Source: Diphasiastrum complanatum
Taxonomy: Eukaryota > Streptophyta > Lycopodiopsida > Lycopodiales > Lycopodiaceae
DNA length: 64,000 nucleotides
Direction: 5' to 3'
Assembly: GCA_029204225.1 (NCBI GenBank)
Contig: CM055107.1
Coordinates: 18,434,718 to 18,498,717 of the forward strand
Each line of letters starts with the position of its first letter. The first letter of the stretch is position 1. Positions 11,682 to 24,006 of the stretch are shown here, in pieces. Position numbers and translations under genes: made by a program. The notes under the pieces were generated by a model. It made no database searches. It was not told where the DNA came from and saw nothing but the letters and a program-made list of their open reading frames with translations.

Positions 11682-11691
11682 AAGGTGGGGT
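11682..11691 (+). other. polypurine tract-like run before the right LTR
   Basis: AAAGGTGGGG followed directly by TG. If this is the true PPT, the right LTR starts at 11692; if not, it starts near 11800 where similarity to the left LTR is clear. Confidence 0.45.
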
Positions 11692-11797
11692 GGATCTTGT
11701 AAAGCTACCTTTACAACCTTTACTTCCAGTGCCACTGGCGCCAGCATTGCCCCCGGTGCCAACAGCGCCCCTGCTGCTCCCGGCGCCACTGTGACCA

Positions 11798-12902
11798 GAA
11801 TCCAGCCGATGCCAAGTTCCTATGGCTGAAAATCTTTGATCGGTTCTAGCGAAGTCCAGAGAGCTTAAATCGATGTGCAATCACCTCACACGATCTAGGC
11901 ATGATTAAAGGAAGTCTAGGGATCCATAAAATATAGAGAGAGAAAATGACTTTCTAGAGAGAGAAAATCCTAGAGAGAGAAAACGTGCTTTACCAGGTAG
12001 AGTACTTGGTATGAGGAGAGGTGGTGAATCCCACCAATACTATAGGGGAGTGCGGGTTGCGACTTAGGGCGAGCTCCAACCAAGTCTCAGCCTCCCTTGT
12101 TGGAATGTTGTCCCGGCACTCACCTTGGCATGCTAGCGCCTCGGAGACTAGGGTCGGTCACACACTTGAAATGTAACCTTCTCAGATTTATCAATAAAGT
12201 GGTTTTTGCTCAAACTGACTCTGATTACCTTCTGGGTTTTAGTGTTCGGTAAAAGCGCCAATTGTAAGGCCGCTTCAAACTTCTTAATTTGGCACATAGC
12301 TAAGGGCCGTATCCCAGGACACTAGCGGTATGCCGTCGGGACCATTCGGTTTGTGCCGCCAGTGGTATCTGTCAGGACCATTTGGTCCAAGAACTGGTTG
12401 TCTCCATATCTGTCGCGGCTTGTGGTTCTGAGTGTTCTTTGCATGAACGTGAATGGGTTAAGCTCTTGGGAAATGGGCTCTAACTTGTCGGCTGAGTTTG
12501 ATGGCTTGCTTGGGTGGAAGTTACCTGTTTCTGGCTGTCCAGTCTGGCATGGCGCCAGGTTGGCTTCCAACGCTCGTGACGAAGCTTGCAGTTGGTTAAG
12601 TCTGATGTAAGTCAGACCACTTGCTTGGAATGGATGTTACTCATTTGTAACGAAGCTTCGAGTTGGTTAAGTTTGATGTATGTCGGGTGGCTGGCGCGGA
12701 GGGAACTCACCCACATCGGGACTCCCGATCTGGCATGGCGCCATGTTGGATCTCAATGTTGGTTTTCGGAACTTCAAGTTGGTTAAGTCTGATCATTGTT
12801 GGTGAGTTGGCTGCTTGTATGTCAAGTGGGTTTGGATGGCAAGAGTTGAAGGCTGGGAAGCTAAGTCGTGTTCCCGGCTCCCTTCGGGATGCCTGCGCTA
12901 CA
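11798..12902 (+). repeat. right LTR of the nested element
   Basis: Direct repeat of 8153-9214 with scattered substitutions and small indels, ending GCTACA at 12902 before the right target-site copy. The upstream limit is uncertain (11692 or about 11798). Confidence 0.75.
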
Positions 12903-13330
12903 CCAGGTCATTCCACACAACAAGAACCTTATTGGCGAAAGATGTGACTATGACACTTCAAAAGGCAATAGATGGAATTAAGGAGGAAGTAGAAGCTCGT
13001 GAAGGCTATGATGACAATGGTGATTCCGAGAAAGCTCTATATACTCAAAAGAATAAATCTTCTAAGAAGTCTATGTTTAAGAGGGAGTCATCTAAGAAGA
13101 ATGAGTCTAAGACTAATGAACAACAATCTGGAAAACAACAGAAGAATTCTGGTGATAAGAAGATCTGCAACAGATGTAGAAGATCAGGTTACACAGAAGA
13201 AAAGTGTTGGTTAAATCCAAAGATTGAATGCATTCATTGTCATAAATGGGGTCATGCAGCAATAGACTGTTATCAGAATCCCAGAAACAAAAAGGAGCAG
13301 AATTGAAGCGAACCTTCAGATTCAAACTAT
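12903..13330 (+). pseudogene. B1 gag remnant, C-terminal part with two zinc knuckles
   Basis: Gag resumes with SFHTTRTLLAKDVTMTLQKA. It has a long Lys/Ser/Asn-rich linker and two nucleocapsid knuckles. The first, CNRCRRSGYTEEKC, has Tyr for the zinc-binding His; the second, CIHCHKWGHAAIDC, is intact. The arrangement of two CX2CX4HX4C knuckles marks family B and would bind the element's RNA. Confidence 0.8.
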
Positions 13331-14294
13331 GTCGAAGACAAAGCAGAATGCTCCAGAGCAGCAGAAGACATGGCAACAAGGAACTAAGTAGCTTAAGTTA
13401 GTGCTGATCTATGCTGTTCATCTAATTCTATACAGACATGTCAGTAATCTTTACAAAGAACTCTTGTAAACTGTACGAGGAATATTCTGATAACTTGGTT
13501 GCTAAAGGTAACAGAGAAGAAAATTTATATCACTTGAACATTCGAACAAGCAAATCAAACTCAAGAATCAACAGATATAATGTGGCACAAAAGGCTATGT
13601 CACATGAACATGAAAGCCTTGTACCAAGCCAACAAAAGTCAGAGAATTCAAGGAGTCGAAATCAAAAGTAAAAATATTCAAACTACCTGTGAATCTTGTC
13701 TTAAAGGCAAGATGACTAGAACACCTTTCAGTAAGGATGTTTATAAAGAAACTAAGGTACTTGAAATTATGCATTCAGATATTTGTGGACCATTCGGAGT
13801 ATTGTCGTTGGGTGATGCAAAGTACTTCATCACGTTTATTGATGACTTCAGCAAGTTCGCTGTAGTATAGTATATATGTACTAAATTTGAAGCTTGTGAG
13901 AAATTCTTTGAGTATACAAATTGGGCTGAGAAGCAAACATGCAATAAGTTGAAGCAGATTTGCACATATCGTGGAGATGAGTACATTTCCAACGAATTCA
14001 AAGCTTACTGTACTGATCAAGGTATTATGCACACCAAGACTGCATCTTACACACCTCAGCACAATGGAATAGCTGAACGAAGGAATCTTACACTTATGGA
14101 AACTGCAAGTGTATGATGGCTCATGCGAAAGCACCAAAATAGTTGTGGGCAGAAGCAGTGGCTACATCAAATTATCTTCAAAATCATATTCTGAAATCTC
14201 AAATACTGGATAAAGCTCCTCATGAGATATGGTGGTAGTCGAAGCCAAATCTAGCACATGTTCGGACATTCGGATGCGCAGTGTATATGCACAA
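13331..14294 (+). pseudogene. B1 integrase remnant, protease deleted
   Basis: The protease active site is missing: a ~240-bp deletion near 13427 joins the end of gag to GMSV-like sequence. Integrase follows with the zinc region (RLCHMN, CESCLKGKM), MHSDICGPFG with the first catalytic Asp, ITFIDDFSKF, and [12 protein letters not shown]. The expected second Asp is Tyr (ICTYRGDEY). TAG at about 13868 breaks the frame. The segment ends at 14294, joined to family C. Confidence 0.8.
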
Positions 14295-17110
14295 GTAGAA
14301 ACGACCCTCTAAAATTCCAAGAAATCTCAGATAAGGATTCTATGGCTCCAACATACCCAACAAATTTTCAATTCATCCAAATTTGAAATTTTCTAAACAC
14401 TATCAACGGATTTAAGAAGAAGTGGAGCAGAAAGAAAAGTTTCTTTCTCATTGAGTTATTGGCTCATTGATGTATGCCATGATATGGGTATGCCATTACT
14501 TGAATGTTTATTATTAAGAATTGAGGTTTGGTTATACATAGTTAAGAATCCCATAATGAAATCCCAAAGGAAGAAAATTTTGAAGTAAATTTTTTTTTTG
14601 AGTTGATTTGCCTAGCATGCCGACATGCCATCTTTGGGGGGCTGCAAAAGTTCATGTTTTACTTAGCACCCTAGCTTGCTATTTTTGAAGGCTACAAAAG
14701 AGTTATAGCTATTTCACTAAGCACGTTAGAGTGCTATGTTTGGAGGCTACAAAAAATATTCTAAACTAATATCTTTCCTCAAAATTTAGTTCTCAAATGT
14801 GTCAAATAGCTTTTATATTTTATAGTTTGAGTTTTTCAGCCTATCAAACTTGTAATGTATGCACAAAAATATGATTTAATCTCTTAAAAGTGGATATTGA
14901 TCATGACAATGATGATTTGATATCTACACAAGTTTGGTATTGCATTATCACATAGACTATACAATTTGTTTTACATGAGAAAGTTTAATGGTTGTGAATT
15001 ATTCACATGAGATAGTGGCTCATGCTATGGTGTTCAAGCCTTTTGTGGTATTGAAAAATGAAAAGCTAGTGAGCACAATACCATTGAGCTAGTTCAAGTC
15101 ATACTTAATGGCTCGAAAGAAGACTATGAAAACCTTGTCCAGACCTTTGCTATCAAGGACGAGTTAACAAGTTTGGAGACCCTTCAAGAAATTCTTATTT
15201 CCGAAGAAGCAAGACAAAAGTACAAGCTTTTGAGAATGGAAAAGCTATCTCCTAATCATATTGAAGATGGCAAATCTCTATTTGTCAAAGACAAGCTCAA
15301 AGGGAGGAACAAGAAACAATATCATGTCTTAAACAAAGACAAAGCAAAGGACAAAGACAAAGATGGAGAAGAAGATGATTCATCACATCCTTCTGCCTCC
15401 AAGTTCAAGAAGAAGAAGATCGTGTTTTTTTTGTGGCAAGAAAGGGCATTACGCCTCTACTTGATTTAAGAAGAAGAATCAACTCAAGCAGGACAACATC
15501 ATCAATGAGAAAGAAGACTCTATTGAAAGTGAGGGAGAAGGAACCCTTATGTTATCAAGATACCCTTCAAAAAAGATGGATCAAGGTACATTGATAGTGA
15601 AGCTTCATCACACATGTGATGCTACAAGAATTCTTGTCATTCTATTGTACCTTATGAAGGAATTAAGAAATCAATATACACAGAAAATGATCATGAATGT
15701 ACTATTAAAGGAATTGGGAGTATTCCCTTAAAGCTTGCATCTTCTAAGATTTTATCTCTTTCCAATGTTCTTTTTGTTCCTAGAATCACAACGAACATCA
15801 TAAGTGTTGGAAAGATGCTTGAAAATGTCTTGATGTTAATGTTTAATATCAATACTTGTACTATTAAGAAAGGTGATGAGATCCTAGCACATGGATCTAG
15901 ATATGCTGGCATTTTCAAGCTAGATCCACATGAAAGTGCAAAGTCTTGTGATGTTGCCTTTTAGGACTAATATTTTCGAGGAATTATGGCATAGGAGGTT
16001 GAGACATCCCAATTTCAAATCCATGTTTTCTATGGTCAAGGATGCAAAAGCAATTGGCATACCAAGATCACTTTCCAAATAGATCAAGCCATGCGAGGCT
16101 TGTGCAATAGCAAAATCACATAAAAAGCCATTTCCAAGGTCTTCTATTAGTATCATCTAAAAGCAAGGGAGGTGCCAATTGCTTTGTTACTTTTATTGAT
16201 GATTTCACAAGATATACTAAGCTGTATCTTCTTTCTTCAAGATTTATGGTGCATGATTATTTCCTATTATTCGAAGCATATCTTGAGATGGAATTCTCAT
16301 TGAAGATCAAAGCTTTTAGGAGTGATGGAGGTCTTGGAGGAAATACACCATATGAAGTCTTGTTCAACATCAAGCCTAAGATTGATCACCTTTGAGGTTT
16401 TGGAAGTACTTGCTTTGCTAATATTCCCTTGTAAACAAGGAAAAAAGGTGATCCAAGTTCATGGATCATGGTTGGATACTTATCAACAAAGAATGCCTAT
16501 AAAGACTTTATATGTGAATATTTTGTCAATCATTAAGATCCAAAATCATCTATTGATCTTTGGTTTGAATGACAACACAATTTACACCATTTGAAATGGA
16601 CAAAATCAACGTCTACTTAATGAAAGAGATGCAAACTCAAAATGATATTGATCAAATATTAAACTTATGATAACCTGACATTTTTGTCCATACAAAATTA
16701 GTAACCTATTGTATTTCACGTGTGGATCCGAATATAGCAAAATATGAGCATTCTACACACTAGATTGCAAGATATCATCAAGATAGTGCACCAATGGATA
16801 GATCAACCCAAGAGAACTCATGTACAAGCATGAAATGAGATGAGAGAGAGAAGAATCCTTTCTCCCACGAGTTTGCATCCTTTTATAGCAGATACATGCA
16901 TCATTAATGAATTTGGATTCCCTCCATAACAAAAACCCTATCATTTAATGTGGACTAGATTCGATGTCTCCAACATTCAAATTTGAATCTACTAAACTTG
17001 ACCTCTTGCTATTTTTCTCACTTTCTAAAAGTGGTAATTCAAAATTTTCCAGACAAATATAGCTTTGAAAAGTCAAATTCTAAATATAATATGAAATTTG
17101 GCCTCAATAT
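14295..17110 (+). mobile_element. family C copia element, copy C2
   Basis: Same order as C1, joined to B1 at the same base as C4 to B3. It also retains a ~500-bp 3' tail (about 16590-17110) with a GGATCCGAATATAGCAAAAT block that recurs in C3, C5 and C6. The copy then runs into microsatellite DNA. Confidence 0.75.
15030..16520 (+). pseudogene. C2 gag-protease-integrase remnant
   Basis: Gag is readable from about 15110 to 15420. A small deletion at about 15419-15430 removes bases at the first Cys of the zinc knuckle and shifts the frame; C4 has the identical deletion. Protease (ATRILVILLY-frame shifted, then LASSKILSLSNVLFVP) and integrase (FIDDFTRYTKLYLLSSRF) follow in different frames. The internal integrase deletion that joins the second-Asp region to TPYEVLFN is present. 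Confidence 0.75.
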
Positions 17111-17125
17111 GAAATATACTAATCT

Positions 17126-17253
<128 letters not shown>

Positions 17254-17365
17254 ACAAATCTAACATTCAATAACCATGAAACACTATCTATTCATCTACT
17301 ACCCTAAATCCTAAATCAATGCAAAATGTAAAACACACACGCACATGCACACAAACACACACACA

Positions 17366-17367
<2 letters not shown>

Positions 17368-17459
<92 letters not shown>
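17368..17459. repeat. (CT)n microsatellite, 92 bp, with adjoining (CA)n
   Basis: CT tract preceded by short CA runs and separated from the previous tract by the spacer sequence AAATCTAACATTCAAT...ATCAATGCAAAATG, which recurs at every C-to-B junction. Confidence 0.97.
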
Positions 17460-17461
<2 letters not shown>

Positions 17462-18345
17462 TATCGATTTTATAAGACTAACTTAATTTTTTAATTTTTT
17501 GGTAGATTATATCTCATCCAGATCGAATAGACACAAAATGGTGGTAAGTGATCCAACTTAATGCAAGAAAACAACGTGTGTTTGAAGGAAAAGACATTGT
17601 AACATTATACACACGATGAACCACGACCCATTTTTGAGGTTTTGGAAGAACTTGAACCACTCATCCAAGCTCCAAATGATATGGAAATGACGGGAGAAGA
17701 AAATACAATTGCAAATGATGATATTCCTATGATTGTACAAGACCATATTGAGGTTTGAGGCCCTCATATTTGGATGAGATAGAACTAAAATAAGAGAAGG
17801 TCGAATATGAGGATATCTCACATTCTCAAGGAACGATCGGAAATCTACGATTATAATTAGACCTAGAGAGAAAAGTAACGGGAAAAAAGTAAGGGCCCTA
17901 CATGCCTTCCTAGGATTGAGAATTTTAATTACCTACATTTGAGTCATTAACTAATTTCTAATGTATGTGATTAAAAATAAATTATAAAAATACGACATTG
18001 CTATGAACAAGATGAAAGTGATAAATTACATGTGACTTTTTTACTATGTTAGATAACATATTCAAATAATCAAAAAATTGAAACAACACAAACTCAAGCA
18101 CGAAGCTTAAGTGCAAGCTTTTGTTCGATCTTTCAACGCTCGCTCTCTTTCCTTTTTTTGATTATCTTTGTCACATACACAAGCAATTCAAAATAACACT
18201 CTTACACACAATTGAATCATTATTGCAAGCAATATGTTATGTGCTTGTGAATACATTGTATAAAGATTAAAGAATTTAGGATTGATAGATTCAAAGAATA
18301 AAATCTTATATTAATAATATGCTATAACACACACATGTCAAAATG

Positions 18346-18349
<4 letters not shown>
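17460..18349. other. unassigned DNA between C2 tail and B2
   Basis: No gene recognised. It splits the C2 3' tail: sequence matching the end of the C3 tail (AAAGAATTTAGG...TAATAATATGC) reappears at about 18264-18340, so roughly 17110-18263 is an insertion or rearrangement relative to C3. Confidence 0.45.
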
Positions 18350-18388
<39 letters not shown>

Positions 18389-18463
18389 TTCCATTAAATC
18401 TTAATTCTATTGACACTATCTATTCATATATTTTCCTAAATTGTAAATTAATGCAAAATGCAC

Positions 18464-18504
<41 letters not shown>

Positions 18505-18743
18505 CTTCTTCTCTGTCTCTGTCTCTGTCTCAAATTACAAATCTAACATTCAATTACCATCAAACACTATCTATTCATCTACTACTCTAAATCCTACATC
18601 AATGCAAAATGTAAAACACACACACACATGCACACACACACTTACACACACACTCTCTCTCTCTCCATGTAATTTAGATCTTATTTCCACAAAAGTAATA
18701 GTTTCTATAACATTATAACAATCAATTCTCTCTCTCTCTCTCT
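18350..18743. repeat. microsatellite spacer left of B2
   Basis: (CT)n at 18350-18385, (AC)n at 18467-18502 and several short CT/CA runs separated by the recurrent AATCTAACATTCAATTACCA-type spacer. The last ~80 bases before the LTR match those before the B3 LTR and, inverted, those beside the B5b LTR. Confidence 0.85.
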
Positions 18744-19445
18744 TGTAGAACAACTGATCAAACATATCTTGATTCTAGTAACAAAGCGCACAATTTATTT
18801 GACAAAGGACAGAAAACGAACTTGAGCTCGAAACATTTTTATTTATGATCAACCTTGAAGGATTCGTTGTCTTGTAGTCAACTCAAAAGATTCGCAAAAT
18901 AGTTACTCGTAGAAGCTCGTGGCTTTCTTGTTGAAGCTCGAAAGATTCGCAAACAGAATCTTGTCGTGAAATATTTTGTGTCTTGGTCAGGCCTCAAATG
19001 TCGCAAAATTGTCATCAACAATTCGTGAAATTTTTTGGACTGTTCTTCAAGCTCACCTGTCGCGAAACTGTCACAAACAGTTCGCGAAATATTCTAGATT
19101 TCTTCTTCAAGCTCAAAGACAAAAATGACGTGAAGAATTCGTGAAAGACAAAAATGTCGTGAAGCGACGAGTGTCGCGAATAATTCACAAAACAAGAAGC
19201 TAAGCTGAAGAGATAAAATGTTGTGAATAATTTGCAAACAAAAGTTAGTCGACCTTGGAAATAGAGCATCTATTTGAATATCAACCATCGTAAACAATTA
19301 GATATCTACTGTTACAGCATTAAAAGGCCAAAAGACCTATCCAGTAGCAATATAAATAAATGTGCACTACTCATTGTAACTCACTCACTCAATCAGAGAC
19401 ACAATAGCGAGATAAGCAGCAAGAGATGTATATTGACAAATCAGA
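18744..19445 (+). repeat. B2 left LTR, long form, 3' end deleted
   Basis: Starts TGTAGAACAACTGATCA. Contains the TTCGCGAA/TTCGTGAA-rich block of the long LTR form, the AATATAAATAAATGTGCAC TATA-like block and the CTCACTCACTCAATCAGAGA block, then breaks into RNase H sequence. Confidence 0.8.
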
Positions 19446-19709
19446 TTTCTGAACCTTATGTCTTGTTAATGGATAGCACTTCGACAATCTATCTTACGAA
19501 AGATTCTGTATTTCACTAAAAAAATGAAGCACATAGCTATCAAATATCATTTGATTTGGGACTTAGTTGAGAAGAAGATACTGAAGACAGTCTTGATACC
19601 CATAGAGGAAATGATAGCTGATATCTTTACGAAACCACTCAGTAAAGCTTTGTTTGAGAAGCAACGAAGAAGATTGGGATTAATCCAACTGCCCACTTTG
19701 AGAGAGAGC
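19446..19709 (+). pseudogene. B2 RNase H C-terminus and polypurine tract
   Basis: Reads SEPYVLLMDSTSTIYLTKDS, then MKHIAIKYHLIWDLVEKK and ADIFTKPLSKALFEKQ, the standard C-terminal end of a copia polyprotein; stops interrupt it near 19517. GAGAGAGAG before the LTR is the polypurine tract. Confidence 0.8.
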
Positions 19710-20755
<1,046 letters not shown>

Positions 20756-21161
20756 TAAATCTTTCAGTCTATTGTAGTTTTGTTTAAATAAATTACAAAT
20801 TTAACTTTCTAGCAATGCAAATCATCATCGAATATGCATTTACTTTTTTCTCTCTCTAACAAATTATAAATTTAACATTCAATTTTCATCATACACTATC
20901 TATTCATCTATCAACCTAAATCTTAACTCAATACAAAATGCAAAACACACACACACACACAGAATCTCTCTCTCTCTCTCTCAAATTACAAATCTATCAT
21001 TCAATTACTACCAAACACTATCTATTTATCTATTATCCTAAATTGTAAATCAATGCAAAATGCAAAACACACACATACACACTCATCATACACTATCTAT
21101 TCATCTATCACCCTGAATCTTAAATCAATACAAAATGCAAAACACACACACACACACACAC

Positions 21162-21264
<103 letters not shown>

Positions 21265-21555
21265 TTACAAATCTATCATTCAATTACTACCAAACACTAT
21301 CTATTTATCTATTATCCTAAATTCTAAATTAATGCAAAATGCAAAACACACACACATACACACTCCCCCTCCCCCACCCCTCTCTCTCCCTCAAATTACA
21401 AATCTAACATTTAATTACTATCAAACACTATCTATTTTTCTATTGCCCTAAATTCTAAATCAATGCAAAATGCAAAACACACACACACATGCACACTTCT
21501 TCTCTCTCTCTCTCTCTCTCAAAAATTCATACACTATCTATGCATTATTATCTTT

Positions 21556-21650
21556 GCACTATCTACTTTACACTATCTACTTTACACTTTTTACTTTACA
21601 CTATTTGCTTTATACTCTTCGTTCATTTACTTTACGCTTTACACTTTCCC
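21556..21650. repeat. ACTATCTACTTTAC minisatellite
   Basis: Imperfect units of about 16 bp, ACACTATCTACTTTAC and variants with TTTTTACTT; conserved in the other two segment copies with different unit numbers. Confidence 0.7.
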
Positions 21651-21745
21651 TTCATCACTTTTTAACATCCCTCCTCACTTTCTTTCACAAAAACAAACAC
21701 AACAAACTTTATCTCTATCAAAAAAGGCAAAAACAAAGCAACTAC

Positions 21746-21880
21746 CTCCAAAAGCTCCAAAAGCTCCCAAAAGCTCCAAAATCTCCAAGCACCAAAAGCT
21801 CCAAAAGCTCCAAAAGCATCAAAATATTCTAGCTCCAAATGAACCAAACGCTCCAAATGCACCACCAAATGCTCCAAAAC
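21746..21880. repeat. CTCCAAAAG minisatellite
   Basis: Repeats of GCTCCAAAA and related GCTCCAAAT units. Equivalents at about 52670-52802 and 62040-62131 differ in unit count. Any Pro/Ala/Lys-rich frame through it is a by-product of the repeat. Confidence 0.85.
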
Positions 21881-21929
21881 TGTGAGAAAGGTAAGAAAAG
21901 AATCTGCGGATGGCACAAAAATTCAAAAT

Positions 21930-22330
21930 TCACAGACGTCAGATTTCGAAGTCCCAAAACACATCGGATTTCGACGTTCACATCTGTGACCGGTCAAATC
22001 AAAATAATATTCGAGACTCAAATCAATGATGTGGACGACAGAATGCGACGAACGTCGAATTCCGACGTTCACATCAGATGCCAACTATTCTTTTTTGTTA
22101 CACAATATTCCACGCCATATCCACGTCAAAATGTCAGATTTTGACATGTCGGAATCCGACGTCAAGTTTGAAAATTGATTTGCGCCACAGTTTTCCGATC
22201 ACCGGACGTCCAATTTGGGAATTTTTACTTGGATGTCGGAATCCGAAGCATTGATATGCGACATATTAAAAAATTAACAAAAATCAGTCGGACGTCCACG
22301 TCGGAATCTCCGTGATATGTTATTGTGAAT
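21930..22330. promoter_or_regulatory. cluster of ACGT-core motifs upstream of gene 1
   Basis: About ten GACGTC, GACGTTC, CACGTC or ACGTCGG motifs in 400 bp, around 0.8-1.2 kb upstream of the TATA box. ACGT cores are known binding sites for plant bZIP factors; whether they act here is inference. The cluster is kept at 52855-53225 and 62185-62550. Confidence 0.4.
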
Positions 22331-23147
22331 ATTTCAACTTCAGATGCTGTCATCATGGGTAGATTAGCACGTTCAGGGTAGGCACCGTCAACCAATAGAA
22401 TGCTTGTATGCTATTTAGCGAGAATTTGAAATATTTTAAAATTCTTAAAGGTTAATTTCTAAGTTTTAATCTGAATCAGCTACATGATATAAATTTCAAA
22501 TATATGCATTATGATTGGGCCACATGTCAAAAAAAATTAAGGAAAAACAAGCATATTTACAAGGGGCCATTTCAAAGTTTAGAACTCCTCTAATGTAGGT
22601 ATCAATTCATTCTTTGACATTTTTAATGAGAAGAATTTTTAATTTAGAAACAACTTAGCCGAAACATCTCTAACATCATAGAGTGTTTAAAATATCTCAT
22701 ACATCATTGGAAGTTTGGCCTTTGGAAGCATGACCAAGTAACGACTCTTGAATATTCAAGATCAATAAGATCAAAAATTATGTCTCTATATGTTCTATGA
22801 CTTCCCATAGTTTTTTAGCTAGCACACGTGGTAGTTACTTCCATCAAGTGATCTATGGCAAACATTGTATTACTAGAGGAATTCCTCCTTAGATACTAAT
22901 TACAAGTAAAAATAATAAATGAATGTATGAGAAAAGATAGCACCTAGATTCTCTCAATCTAAGAAGGTTCAAAATAGTTGGATAGCCTATTAAGAAATAG
23001 AATGCTAAGCAATATGTAACTTGCTCATCCAATTATTAGGATTCATGATGTAAAGCTCAGAATTATTGATTTTGTAGAGGTGGTAGATGTTTGACATAGC
23101 CCAGTGTTTAATATCAATGTAAGAATAGTCGGCATTGATTGTTGCAA
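22331..23147 (+). other. upstream region of gene 1
   Basis: AT-rich DNA with no recognisable gene, colinear in all three copies. Copies 2 and 3 have a ~45-60-bp stretch near 53690-53730 and 63030-63070 that copy 1 lacks at about 22770. Confidence 0.5.
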
Positions 23148-23158
23148 TATATAAAAGG
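23148..23158 (+). promoter_or_regulatory. TATA box of gene 1
   Basis: TATATAAAAGG, a consensus-quality TATA box 235 bp upstream of the ATG, identical in all three copies. It implies a start of transcription near 23180-23190 and a ~200-base 5' leader. Confidence 0.65.
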
Positions 23159-23382
23159 TCCTTTTGAAATTTTAAAGTTTGTCTTGTGAGGAAATCTTGT
23201 TCATGGCTACAAAGATTGGTGCAATCCTGGTCGACGCGGCTTTTGGTTGAGCGAACGAACCAACGCCACCTCTCTCAACCGTTTTCTCCTTCCTCCTTTC
23301 TGTACTCCTCGCTCTCTCCCATTCGTTTTCTCCTTGCTCCTTCCCAATTGCTCTCGAAGGTGGTGCTGAGGCAACGACAACA

Positions 23383-24006
23383 ATGGATAGTTCCATGCAT
23401 TCGGGGGATCGAGAAAATTCGAAAAAACAGCAGAATGCTGTTAGAATGCTCGTCTGCTGGAAATGCCAACGCTCTGTGCATAGCCATTCTGATCAGCTTC
23501 CATATTATCCACACAAAACTATTGATCCGTCGTTGTACGTGTGCCGTGTGTGTGATAAACGTGAGGAAGCTGCGACTTCTGGAAATGTGGGTATGGAAGA
23601 ATTTCCTCCTGCTTTGTCACAGAATTCAGCCCACGCAGAAAAGAAACAGCCTGTAGATCCCTGTGCGGTGACGCCTTCACCATATGCAGCAGGTCAATGT
23701 TCATCCACTAGTATTGAGATAGAAATGGATGATGCTACAGAACGTGCAGCTTTGAAAGATTATGCTGCTGCTGCGTACACTGCGGCAGAATGCGCAAGGA
23801 AGGCTGCCAAAGAGGCCAGGGCTCGAGCTGATGCGCTAAAGCTAGTTTCTGACAAGGCTATAGCAAAAGCCACGGCAGCAATACAGACAGCACTTATTGC
23901 AGAAATAGAAGCCGCTGAGGTTCGAACCCTGCTTCGAATTCGTGATCCACCGGTGGATTCAAGTAGTTCATCATTGGGGAGTAGTTCATCATCGGAGAGC
24001 GGTTAG
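23383..24006 (+). CDS. unrecognised 207-residue protein, CxxC pair plus Ala-rich helix (gene 1)
   Basis: An intact frame of 207 codons. Residues 25-57 hold C25-W-K-C28 and C54-R-V-C57, a spacing suited to one zinc ion. Residues about 115-186 are rich in Ala, Glu, Arg and Lys with no proline or glycine, predicting a long helix or coiled coil. Residues 193-206 are nearly all serine. There is no signal peptide or membrane segment, so a nuclear or cytosolic protein is likely. The ATG is the first in frame after the leader and is shared by all copies. Compared with gene 2 I count six amino-acid changes and three silent ones, all cysteines kept. The family is unknown to me; a zinc-binding protein with a coiled-coil partner surface is a guess. 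Confidence 0.65.
   Translation: MDSSMHSGDRENSKKQQNAVRMLVCWKCQRSVHSHSDQLPYYPHKTIDPSLYVCRVCDKREEAATSGNVGMEEFPPALSQNSAHAEKKQPVDPCAVTPSPYAAGQCSSTSIEIEMDDATERAALKDYAAAAYTAAECARKAAKEARARADALKLVSDKAIAKATAAIQTALIAEIEAAEVRTLLRIRDPPVDSSSSSLGSSSSSESG

Larger units (their letters stand above)
8153..12902 (+). mobile_element. nested non-coding LTR retrotransposon (LARD-like), 4.75 kb
   Basis: Inserted in B1 gag with a 5-bp target duplication (CTAGG/CCAGG). The ~1.06-kb left LTR starts TGTTGCC and ends GCTACA; the right LTR also ends GCTACA. A tRNA-iMet-type PBS follows the left LTR at 9217 and a purine run (AAAGGTGGGG) lies at 11682-11691. The ~2.5-kb interior has no gag or pol, so this is a non-autonomous element depending on another element's proteins. 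It carries an internal tandem repeat. It is visibly less GC-poor than its surroundings. Confidence 0.85.
7282..14294 (+). mobile_element. copia-type retrotransposon B1, split by a nested element and fused to C2
   Basis: LTR end, PBS, gag and integrase of family B. It is interrupted at 8153-12902 by a non-coding LTR element, resumes exactly, and ends inside integrase at 14294/14295 where family C begins. B3 ends at the equivalent base. RT and RNase H are therefore absent. Confidence 0.85.

Noticed and set aside
17558-17821. Possible copia linker or small gene between C2 and B2
   Set aside because: Short protein-like runs are visible on the plus strand near 17620-17745, but stops interrupt them and no copia motif can be matched with confidence.
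21463-21885. 140-codon Pro/Lys/Ala-rich frame, with a 169-codon counterpart at 52388-52897
   Set aside because: It runs through a CT tract, an ACTATCTACTTT minisatellite and the CTCCAAAA minisatellite; the three copies differ by indels that are not multiples of three.
21730-21916. Minus-strand frames rich in Phe/Gly/Leu opposite the CTCCAAAA minisatellite (also at 52584-52887)
   Set aside because: Shadows of the minisatellite, not conserved as protein.
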